Of a stretch of DNA of 64,000 nt, positions 37,101 through 49,100 are shown one piece after another (position 1 is the first letter of the stretch; the number at the start of each line of letters is the position of its first letter). A program made the translations under genes and the position numbers. Location: the NCBI GenBank assembly GCA_026874595.1, contig CM049306.1, positions 14,033,019-14,097,018 on the forward strand. Direction: 5' to 3'. The notes under the pieces were generated by a model, which saw only the letters and a program-made list of their open reading frames with translations, made no database searches and was not told the origin of the DNA. The DNA is from Sipunculus nudus (Eukaryota; Annelida; Sipuncula; Golfingiida; Sipunculidae).

Positions 37101-40100
37101 CAATACAAAATCTAAAATGTAGCATAGCCTAGAATAAGAATGAATCAAATACAGAAAATAATAACATTTATCTAGTTTATGCACCATTGGGGGGGGGGGG
37201 GAAGGGGAGTGCAGGGCAGAGGGGAAGCCTGCTGGTAGTGGCCAAGCTGAGCCAAGGCAAGCTGCCTGGGGTGGGTTACAAAATGCAAGTGAAGGCTATA
37301 CTACTAGGTGGGCTAGATGTAAACAACACTTGACATGAAGTATGAAAACTTGAATAAAAGCTACTCTTTTCAATCAATTTCTTTGAAATTTCAGATTTTA
37401 AAAGATTAAATCCTTATGTATATATGCTGTGAAAATTAAATCAACAGTGCTTACATGGAAAAAACGTGCCATTGCAAAAGTTGGACAAAATTTAAGGTAC
37501 TGATTTTTTATTTATGCTAATAACTTGAAAAAATTTGCAAAATTCAGATCTAATTTTGGGTAAACAATTGAATCTTGATTAAATAAAGTTTTATTCCTGA
37601 AAAAAAGTCTCTAGCTTCAGCAATTCTCATGTTAGGTGAGTAAATATATTTCCTGATTTTTTTTTTAAATTGCATTAATTTTTGGCCCATAACTTCAAAA
37701 TAATTCCCAACACTAACCTAATTTTTTGTATGTTCATAGAAATTGTATGAAAGAATGTGAATACTAAATATGATCACAAACAGATCAGTGGTTTTGATAT
37801 TAGGCAGCTTTGAAGTGTAACAATGGCTTTTTTATGGAAAACTGAGGTTTTTCCTTAATATCTCGAAGGAACAAAGTCCTAATGACCCAATTTTCAGTAT
37901 GGTTTGAAATTTCAGGGACATCTAATGGTATGCAAAAATTTGAAATCATAGGTCCAATGGTTACAAAATGTGCCCTGTTAACAGACGGATGGCCGGACGG
38001 ACGACGGACAAAGGACCACGACTATAGCTCAGATGACTTAAGTCAGCTAAGCTAAAATTGTGCCATGGTCAAATTTGGGCAAAATTTAAGGTACCAATTT
38101 TATATTTTTGCTAATATTTAAAATATTTAAAAGATTTTGATCTAATTTTGGGTATACAATTAAATTTTGATTAAATAAAGTTATATTACTGAAAAAAAGT
38201 CCCTTGCTTTTACATTTTTTAGTGTTAAGTGACCAAATATTTTTCCTAATTTTTTACAAAGTGCAATATTTTTGGGCCCTTAACTTTTTAAAATTATATA
38301 GTACAGACCTTATTTCTGGCATGTACATAGGAACTATATTGAGGATTATTTATGGTAAATATGAGGAAAAACAGATTAGTGGTTTGATATTAGGCAGTCT
38401 TGAAGTGTGAAAATAGGTTTTTAATCAAAATGGAGGTTTTTCCTTAATTTCTCAGAGGAACGTAGTAAAAAAGACCCAGTTTTTGGCTTGGTAGGAGATC
38501 TTGGGGACATCTATTATTATGCTGAATTTTGATTCCTAGGTCAAATGGTTTCAAAATGTGCCACATCTGCGGATGGACAGACAACGGACAATGGACCACA
38601 ACTATTGCTCAGATGACTTATAGTCAGCTGGGCTAAAAAAAACCAGCACCAGGAGCATCACATACAAATCTAATTGGGAGAAAGTCAATCTGTTAAATTA
38701 TGAACCTTTTTAACATCAGCTTATAATGGCTATTTACAGACTGGGGTTTAACTTAGCATTAGGACTAGAAACAAACTTTACCATTTACCACTGGCCTGCT
38801 GCATATGGTCCTCACAAACAATATATGAATACTAAACCATGTGTGCAAATTAGGGAGAATACTAAATTTCCATCTGGAGTGCACCTAGTAGTGGAGAATT
38901 AACGAGGATGCTTTTATGACTGCAAAAACACATGTCTCCCCTCCCTATGGGCTCCCCAAATCCCCAACTTTGAGGGAAAATTTATGGACTACTTCAAAAG
39001 TTGTGGGGCTAAAAAATTCCTAGAATTCATAACAAAACCTTGAAGATGAAGTTCAAGGTCACTAGTTTTCAAATTCATCTGAGAACTTGGTAAAAACCAT
39101 TTGTGTGTCAAATTCCATAAAATTATATGGAGTCGTTCAAAAGTTAGTGTTCACAAAAAAATTCAATTTAGGCTGATTTGACCTTATAGATAAAGGTAAA
39201 GGTTATCCGTTTTCTATCCTGTTTGAGAACTTTAATGAAACAACTTGTGTATCAAATTTGAGAAAATAATATGCAGTGCTTCAAAAGTTACCATATTCAC
39301 AAGAAATCCTAAAACAATGAGCAAAAATTCTGCTGATTTGACCCCTGTATCAAATTGGAGGAAAAAAATACAATATCTCAAAAGCTTTGGGGTTCACAAC
39401 TTTTTTTTTATTTGGGCTTAATTTGACCATGAAAATTAAGGTCAAAGTCACCAGTTTTCAAATGTGATTTTGGTATAAATAACAACAAATGTAAAACAAG
39501 GAACCCATGGGTCACTGTGCTCAGCTGAAGTTGACCTTGAAGGTAAAAATCTAAAATAATATCAAATGGAGATAAAGTGTAAGAGGAAGAGGTAATAAAG
39601 GTCATGGTTGGTTTATATGATTGGTTTGTATTGATGAGCAAGAAATTGTTGCAAATAATATTTTGTGACCTGACCATGTGTTTCCTAATGTTGAAACTGA
39701 AGCATGTAAGCAGTTTGTGAACAAATGATCTGTACTATTACCATGGTCATTAGTTGGCTTTTTGATTTACTGTTGACATTTCAGTAGTTTACATATTTAT
39801 TCAATTAAATCTATTTTTTGTATAATATATATTATTAAATATGTATGTATTTTTTTATGAAATGTATACAGTTGAAATATAACTAATTAACAACATAAAA
39901 CAAGGCAAACAAAGCCTGATCTTAAATTCTGCTGAGGCAGGAAAATAATTAACAAATGTTTGTATTAAATCCTCATTTTTTTATCACATCAACTTTTTTT
40001 AATTGAAGTTTATATTTGTATACATTTCCAATATAACATGTATATCTGAATATAAAAGTTGATTCATAATTCTCAACTGCATCATCATAAATCTCAATCT

Positions 40101-43100
40101 TGTCAGGTAACACCACATTATGCATACAAATGTTTATTTATTTTTTACCACAAAAATATATCTTTTAAATCTGCAAAACAATAAATATCTAAAAATAATA
40201 CTTGATTTAGATTTCACAAATTTTAATTGGGTTTTTATTTATCCATAATGTGCTTCATATTTTATAAATTTAAGCATACTGATGGGTTCAATTATATTTG
40301 TTAAAATCATTAAAAAGAAAATTTATTTCTTTAAAAATGCTACATTACACAACATTGCATCTTCTGGATTACACCCTGAATTACTTTTTCAAGGAAAGTT
40401 TTCGCATAACGGAGTGGAAACAGCATTACAATTAAGACAATAACAATGAATGCATAACACTTGTAGGGTTGGGTTTGGCAGGGAGGGGGGGGGGGGGGGT
40501 TGATATGAGAATAACTGTACACCTGTCACAGCAGGGGATCTCCCCCAGTGACTGTAACAAATCAGAAACCCTGGCATAGCTGACTTCCAGTGACCTGGAG
40601 TGGGACCCTGCATGCAGCTGTAATCTGTAATCAAAGCAAATGACTACATTAGAGCCTCAAGAAAAAAATCAATAACTAGCTTAATTTTCAAGCTTTTATT
40701 TTCAAATTTCAGATTCAAACAAATTAAATATTTATGTTTACATGCTGTGAAATTAAATCAATGGTACTTACAGGAAAAAAAAGTGCCATGGTCAAAGTTG
40801 GGCAAAATTTAAGGTACTATCATGATTTTATTTTTATGCTAATAACTTAAAAAACTTACAAAATTTAGATCTAATTTTGGGTAAACAATTGAATCTTAAT
40901 TAAACATAGTTGTATACTTGGGAAAATAGACTCCAGTTTCAAAATTTTTCATGTTAAGTGAGTAAATATTTTTCCTGATTTTTTACAAAATCCATTATGT
41001 TCGGGCCCATAACTTTAAGAATTTATACTTAACAGACTTAATTTCTGGCATGTACATAGGAACTATATAGAGGAATATTATGGTAAATATGAGGAAAAAC
41101 AGATGAGTGGTTTTGATATGAGGCAGTCCTGAAGTGTGAAAATAGGTTTTTAATAAAAAAAATTGAGGTTTTTCCTTAATTTCTCAAAGGAACGAAGTTG
41201 CAAAGACCCAGTTTTTGGCTTGGTAGGAGATCTTGGGGACATCTAACATTATGCTGAATTTTGGATTCCTAGGTCTTATTGTTTCAAAACGTGCCACATC
41301 TACGGACGGAAGGACAGACAGACAGACGGATGACGGACAATGGACCATGACTATAGCTCAGATGACTTACAGTCAGCTGAGCTAAAAAGGAGACCCATGG
41401 GTCACTGTGCTCAGCTGAAGTTGACCTTGAAGGTAAACATTTAAAATAATATCAAATAGAGATAAAGTGTAAGAGGAAGAGGTAATATAGGCCATGGTTG
41501 GTTTATATGATTGGTTTGTATTGATGAGCAAGAAATTATTGCAAATAATATTTTGTGACATAACCATGTATTTTCTAATGTTGAAACTGAAGCATGTGAG
41601 CAGTTTGTGAACAAATGATCTGCACTATTCACATGATCATTAGATGGCTTTTTGATTAACTTTTGACATTTCAGTAGTTAACACATTTGTTCAATTGAAT
41701 CTATTTTTTTTATAATATATATAATTAAATATATGTATTTTTTTTATTTTATGAAATGTATACATTATGAAATATAACTAATGTCCCCAGTCCACAGATG
41801 AAAGGACTTGGTGGTTGAAGGGAGGGGGCGGGGGAGTGTGGAATGGTGGGAGTTACAACATATCTGTATTATTGTAGTGTATATACAAAGGATTTTCACT
41901 AAATTACAGGATAAAAAAGTTCATTCATAATTATTTAAAACTTAAAAAAGGACAGACAGACTGGTAGACAAACAAAACTGATAATATATGAAGTTTCAAT
42001 TAATTCTTAATTTATTTATTATATCAATTTTTTTTAAATTTAACATCTGCAATAATACACAACTGGGCAATTCCATGAAAATAGGGACATGATGAGCAAA
42101 AAATTAATTTGTGTTTTGCATCCAGCAAAGGGCTTTAATCTGACCATATGACCCCTACCTTTATGAAACTAAATAAATTTATGGTTGAAACATACTCTGC
42201 AAGAATTTTGCACCTGTAAAAATGGCTAAATTTAACAATGAAATTTGCTCAAAAACAGGTAATAATGAACTCCTTTATTTTCTAGAAACTAAATGGGTAT
42301 TACTCTTCATACCATTCACTTTGTAATCACTAGAGAATGAATTTTAGGCAGAAAGAAGCTTCAGCCCAACTGTTGAAGTGACTGGTCAGAAAGTCAGGGG
42401 TGACTTTTATCTTCATGGGTCATGTAACGTCCGTCACATTAATGTCAAACTATTTTTATTGTAGAAAAATTAGATAGAATTCTGAAATAACCTTTTTAAT
42501 TTTCTTAGGTCTTGACAAGAGAAGGTGAATAATATTAAGAGTCTGCTGGAAAGTATGACAAGTTTGATACAGCAGGCGATAAAAAACTGTAATGTCCGTC
42601 ACATGTAACGTCCGTCACGGGAAAATTGGGGTCTTGTAACATCCGTCACGCACCCAAAGAATCAAGAAATCATCAGCTGTTTTATCCTCTTTCAATTTTC
42701 TAGAACAAAGGATAGTTCCTTAAATCAAATATAGGTGGAGCTGCAGCATGGCAAAATTTACCCACAATGCACTGGTACTTCCTGTCATTTCCAAGGTCAA
42801 GAAGACAACTTTTTATATTTCTTGATTTTTAGTGAAACAGCCGCATTCTCAGTAAGGTTACCCTCCCGAGGCAGCAGAAATCTTGTGCTTCTTAAGAAGC
42901 TACTGTTTTTCCTGCTGCTGGGTGTGACCGTTTATGATACACTTAAACACCAGGAGGTGTGTCCTTGTCTTGCAGCCAACCAAATGCCAGTTAACAAACA
43001 CTCGACAGGCATCATGGCTCTGCCAATAGCTGCACTTCAAGTGCGCTTAAGTGCACTCAAGTCGTTACTCTTAGTAAAAATAGTCTAATTTGAATTGCTC

Positions 43101-46100
43101 CCTCTGCTTTGTTGCATCATCAACTGGTCAATTATGACATTAAGATTATGTTAGCGTAACCATGTATCCATTTGCCAGCAAAACGTAGCCAGTGTTGTAA
43201 AATTTCGTTTGAATTACAGCTCACCGGCCGGGCATCCTATGTGCACATTCACGGACCAGTGCAAACCACGTGTCGGGCCATTCTGTCTGACCCTGTGCCA
43301 CCTACAGACTGTGACCTGCTCAAATGGTTGCTAGGGCGATGAGCTGTCACTCAAGACAAATGAAACAACAGTTGCTTCGTGTATACTTCAATTGGCTGGT
43401 TAACCGTCTTTGCTGGCAACACTGCCTTATAGTTATGTAGGTACCTTGTCACATCAGTTGTGTGTCGCATATCGGGCATCCGAATTGTTTACACGCAGTG
43501 GAGAGGACCACAACTATATATTGAATAAGTTTGTGGTATAGCTCATACACAATGACCTCTTCAACCCCTAAAAAATTGCCAACAGCATTTATATTTGCTA
43601 TTTATTAATCATGTGACCATATCAGCCAACCATAGAGGTTGTGTCTTCCAGCACAGGGTTTCATCTGATTGGACCAAAATACAGTGCTCCCCTCTAGTGT
43701 AGCGATTCAGGATACGAGGTCAAAACAAACAGCGCTTACGATATAGGTAGCAGCCCTATAGGTAAAGCGCTGTGTAAAGAGTGTACAGTAAGGTATGTAT
43801 CCAGTTACCTCTGCTGAATAATTAAGTGAATAAATATAGAATAGCAAATTATTATAAGATATCAGGTAAGTCACAATAAAGGTTTCTAGCTCAGCTGACA
43901 GAAAATCAACTGAGCTGTAGTGATGGGTCTTTGACCGTCATCCTTTGTCATGCCGTCTGGCTGTTAGCAGGGCACAAATCATTATGGCTGGACCTGGAAA
44001 CTCCTTGGAAACCTGAAATTAGGTCCTACAAGCTATGGGGCTTGTTAGTCCCTCCCCCCCCCCCCCCAAATAATTAAAATTTTGATACAAAAGCTCCAGT
44101 ATCTGAATAAGTAATGCACTGAAGGCTCTATTTTTGAGACCTTCAATAGAAGCAGTCATCTTTTTACAGGACACAAATAGTCACTGTTGGATCTAGAATA
44201 TTTTAACTTTACATCCAGGAGTTCCATAAAAAAAATTTAAAATTAGGTCTCTATTACCCATATTCTCCAAGCTATAGGGGCTCGTAATAACCCCCCCACC
44301 CCCCAAGTATATATAAAAAATTGATACAAAAGCTCCAGTGTCTGAATAACTAATGCATTGATTGCCATGATTCTTGACATACACATTGATCATCGAATGT
44401 TTCATCAGTTTCTGGCATGATTCATTGCATGACCTTATTTTGATAAATTACAGGCTTCTGTACAGTATCCTTATGAAAACCAGTATCAAACACATAAATG
44501 TATCTAGTGTCACATTATAGCCTATACCAACCAGGCAACCAGCTGAGTGTCATGACCCATGGGTTACAGTTACTTGTGTGAAAATGAGGGATTTGACAGA
44601 AGCACTTGGCCAAGTCAGAGCTTGGCTCTATCATTGAGCCACATTTGCTTATACAGAAGCAAACAAGGTTATGAAAAATAGCAAAATTAAAAGTTTCATA
44701 TTTCATGAGGTGCTTACAACTCATGACTATAGTTGAAATAAAGATTATTTACTGTACATGTATTGCACAATTATTTAAGATTCTGATGCATCAAATGGTA
44801 GTTTTCAGTGGTCTGTATGGTTGGTATGCAGCCTGTGTGAAAATAAAGATGGAACCCCATCCACCTCCCAGCAGTAAAGTTCATTTATAGAAAATATATA
44901 TACCAGACCTTACAAATTAACTTAAACCTTTTTTCAAACTTCTGTGATTCTATGCAGTTAAAATCTTATAAATAGATAATTCCAGCTTAGATCTGTATGT
45001 GGCCCAACGCTCCCTTGTTTTAATGGTGGGACAGCTGTGTTTATGAATGATAATTTGAAGGGGGGAGGGGGGGGGGGGGTAAGTTTAACTAAATTTTTTT
45101 ACTTTTATAGCATTCTGGTTCTGATTTCACTTTATCATTTGCTCCTTTACAGTATGCCATTCATAATTTTATGTTTTACGGTAATATGACATCCAGGGAA
45201 TGCTGCACTGACAACACTGCAATATATCATTATTGTGTCATATCTCAAAAACTATAAATGATGTTATAATAATTTTCATTACTGCTTCTGAAAATTAGAA
45301 AATATGGCCTTATTCCTGTGGAGATTTGGCTATATTATGACATAATCATGTTGACCTAAATTTGAGTAAAACTTATCGATCTTCGAAATATTCAAATATT
45401 TCTATATCTGGTACAGGCCACAGTTTAATGCAATCGCTCTGAAACTTATACCGTCGGTAAATATCTATTAACAACAGACCCACTTGTTTTTTATTCAAAA
45501 TTGGGTCAAATGTCAAGGCCACAAACAAACCTCAGCGGCTTATTTTCTTCATAATTTGTTTATAAATGGTCGCATCCACTTAAACAGTTGCTAATTTTAG
45601 TCTCCTGTTCATTAAACATAATTTAAAAGAATAATCTGACCTTCACCTATTTCTCTTTCAACTTCCGGCAAGCGCTCGACCTTGGTCATCTAGTTCGTTA
45701 TTGTCTATGTGTAATAGGCTTCTAAGTTGGTTTGAATCATCAGGATATCCAAATTTTGGAATTTCTTAGATATTAAGTGTTTTTTACTCTATTAAATTGT
45801 GAACCTGTGAATTACGAGGGATTTTGCCATGTCAAGTAATGTTTCGGATGCCATGTTGGCATCTTCATCACAAACCTTCTAAATGCAGTCTTTGCAATAT
45901 ATATTTTATATATCATTTTGAAAGGTTTGTGATGAAGATGCCAACTTTGCATCCAAAACATTAATTACTAGACAAGGCAAAGTCATCAAAAAGTGTGCTT
46001 AAACCTTTTTTTCAGAATACAGTTTTGATAGAAGTTTCACTTGCATCCTTTGGACAAAATGTAACGTCCGTCACGTAACGTCTGTCACACAGAATTTTGA

Positions 46101-49100
46101 ACTGTGTTAAAGCTGCCTGCTAACAGGCTATTATTTTAAGGTATATTTTAATTTGTTTATAAAGTGACATAGTTCCCCTTTAATACTGGGGTAAAGATCA
46201 ATTTGTGCCACTGTTTAGATTCAGAGAATTTTGAAATAAATTCAGATGAATTTTTTCAGTGTCTTTTTTATGTAACGTCCGTCACATTCTGACATTTGTC
46301 GTAGGTGAAAGACATATATATATCTGGACACATTTCTTTCCTGTATCATACAGCCTCAGATCTGAGCTATTAACACACATAAGTTTAGGCTCCTTGAATG
46401 ACAGCTTTAACTGTGAGAGTGACTTAAATGGGTAAAAGTCTCTCTGAATGTAACGTCCGTCACTGTGGAATTGCCCAACTGAATATATAATTTGCTTTCA
46501 AATTTCAGACTTAAATAGCTTAATTTCAAACCTATACAGCATATGAAAGTTATTTCAACAGTACTTATGGGAAATATTTTATAATTTATATATATTTAAT
46601 GATAACAGAGAGATGATGGACAGAGCTGATCACTTTATGTTCCATTCTCTCAAGGCAAGTCAATATGTTTCAATAAGGGGGGGGGAGAATGGGGGGGGGG
46701 GGAGATGGTGGGATAAACAACACATATACAGGGGAGGTGATATGAGAATAACTGTACACCAGTCACAGCAGGGGATCTACCCCAGTGACTGTAACAAATC
46801 AGAAACCCTGGCATAGCTGACTTCCAGTGACCTGGAGTGGGACCCTGCATCTGGACAAAACAAATGCCTACAATAGAGCCTAAAGAAAAAAACAATAAAT
46901 TGAATATGAGAATAACTGTATACCAGTCACAGCAGGGGATCTCCCCCAGTGACTGTAACAAATCAGAAACCCTGGCATAGCTGACTTCCAGTGACCTGGA
47001 ATGGGACCCTGCATCTGGACAAAGCAAATTCCTACAATAGAGCCTCAAGAAAAAAATCAATAAAGCTGTGTTTCCATGTATCTGTAAAAATCGTATTTGC
47101 AAAAGACGTTTGTACGCACTGCAGTGCACAGTCCGTCAAAACTGTTTCCATAAGTAGGTACGTTTTTCTTGAGGATACTGTTTCATGTGCCTCTTCTGAA
47201 ACTGCAAGGACGACAGGCAGGAAGAAGGTCAATATGTCTATCACACCCGGCGCCGGGGCACTGTTGGGAAATGTAGGCATTTTTGCTATCTGCAAAACGG
47301 ATGAATCACTCACCGATCCGTTTCGATGCTGTCCGTTTTTGTGGATACGCATGTTCATGAAACAGTTCAAATTAAAAAGAGGGATCCGATTTTTTGCGTA
47401 CGAGAAGTACAAGATTTACGGATGAATGGAAACACAGCTTAACTTGCCTAATTTTCAAGCTTTTATTTTCAAATTTCAGATTGCAACAAATTAAATACTT
47501 ATGTTTACATGCTGTGAAAGTTAAATCAATAGTACTTACAGGAAAAATATGTGCCATGGTCAAAGTTGGGCAAAATTTAAGATACTGATTTTATTTTTAT
47601 GCTAATAACTTAAAAAATTTACAAAATTCAGATCTAATTTTTGGGTAAACAATTGAATCTTAATTCAACAAAGTTATATACTTGTGAAAAAAGTCTCTAG
47701 TTTCAAAATTTTTCATGTAAAGTGAGTAAATATTTTTCCTGATTTTTTACAAAGTCATTACTTATAGGACTTAATTTTTGGCATGAATATAGGAAATAAT
47801 ATATAGGAGATTACTTCTGGTAATTGTTAAGAAAAGCAGATAAGTGGTTTTAGGCAGTCCTGAAGTGTGATAATAGGTTTTTAATTGAAACTTGAGGTTT
47901 TTCCTTAATATCTCAGAGGAACGAAGTCATATTGCCCCAATTTTTGGTATGGTAGGAGATTTTGGGGACATCTAACAGAATGCCAAATTTTGGATTTGTA
48001 GGTCGAACAGTTTCAAAACGTGCCAGTCTAACGGACAGACAGGCGGACGGATGACGGACAATGGACCACCACTATAGCTCAGATGACTTACAGTCAGCTG
48101 AGCTAAAAATATACTGAGCACTTCAAAATCGATGCAACTACCGAGACAGTTGCCAAAAACAGACCAAATACTTTGTCTCTCCCCCCCCCCCCCCCCATAA
48201 GAAGGGGATATAATAATCAGCAAAATAATGAGCAAGGAGAAGTAGATACTTGTCTTCCTTTGCGGAGGAAAACCCCCCCATTCCCTCCCTGTGAATGGTG
48301 GTTTTGTTAGTAAACTGTTGTGAGCTTTTCTGTATTAATGAGAATTTTCTCTGTTAAAGTTTATACGCCAGAGTAAGCCAACCGAAAATTTTCCCTTATT
48401 GGGCCTATTATCGCCCATCCCGCCTTGTTCCCGTGTATCTAGGTCACACTTCCGTTTCCTGTAATCACATTTTTCGAAGGCGAAAGGAAGAGGACTGGGA
48501 GGGAGCGTTGTTTGTAATACAGAAAAGCTCACAACAGTTTACTAACAAAACCACCATTCACAGGGAGGGAATGGGGGGGGGGGTTTATTACGTAAACATA
48601 ATTGTGAGCTGTTTCTGTATTAATGAGAATAGAACAGATAAACCTTGGGGAGGGGATACCTACCGGGAACAACGGAAAGAGGAGAACAGCACAGCAGCGA
48701 TGAAGCAGACGAAGACGTCGTCGCCGGAACAGAAGTAGGAGTCGCGGACGGTCGGGAGAACTGTAGGACCTCACCCGCCGAAATCACAGGGCCCAAAGAA
48801 TAAGGGCCCGAAGCATGTAACGTGACACCTGACAGATAGAAGTGGGGAAGGAAGAAGGCGACATCCAAGAGCCTTTCATGACCAGTTGATACGGGGAAAT
48901 CCCCAATAAAGGGGCCCAAGACGTAGAAATGGCCCTGACGTCATGAGCCTTGCATGAAGCTGCTCCAAAGATGACTGAGAAGTAGATTCATATGCTGAGA
49001 CAATGGTAGCTTTTAGCCAGGCACTAATGGAGATAGGGTTAATTTCTTTGTTTGATGTAGTGACTTTCAGTGAAATAAACAACTTCTTGCGCCCCCCCCC

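Larger units (their letters stand above)
42060..46481. mobile_element. 4.4-kb TIR element with direct subterminal repeats
   Basis: The ends are CAACTGGGCAATTCCA (42060-42075) and the inverse TGGAATTGCCCAACTG (46466-46481), 14 of 16 matching. TGTAACGTCCGTCAC-type 15-mers occur at 42423, 42588, 42604 and 42635 on the left and 46060, 46074, 46271 and 46449 on the right, all on the plus strand. The element is inserted into a family A repeat. No transposase is visible. The interior holds two exon-like frames, a reverse family A repeat and a palindrome. Superfamily unknown. Confidence 0.6.
41387..48107 (+). mobile_element. Family A repeat, second of the pair, split by later insertions
   Basis: Its 5' region (41387-42059) duplicates 39493-40100. 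It is interrupted by the TIR element 42060-46481 and the MITE 47064-47439. It ends with GGACAGACAGGCGGACGG and the hairpin near 48107. Confidence 0.65.

Noticed and set aside
46991-47425. 144-aa and 126-aa frames on opposite strands
   Set aside because: Both run through the MITE and into flanking repeats; no transposase motif is seen.
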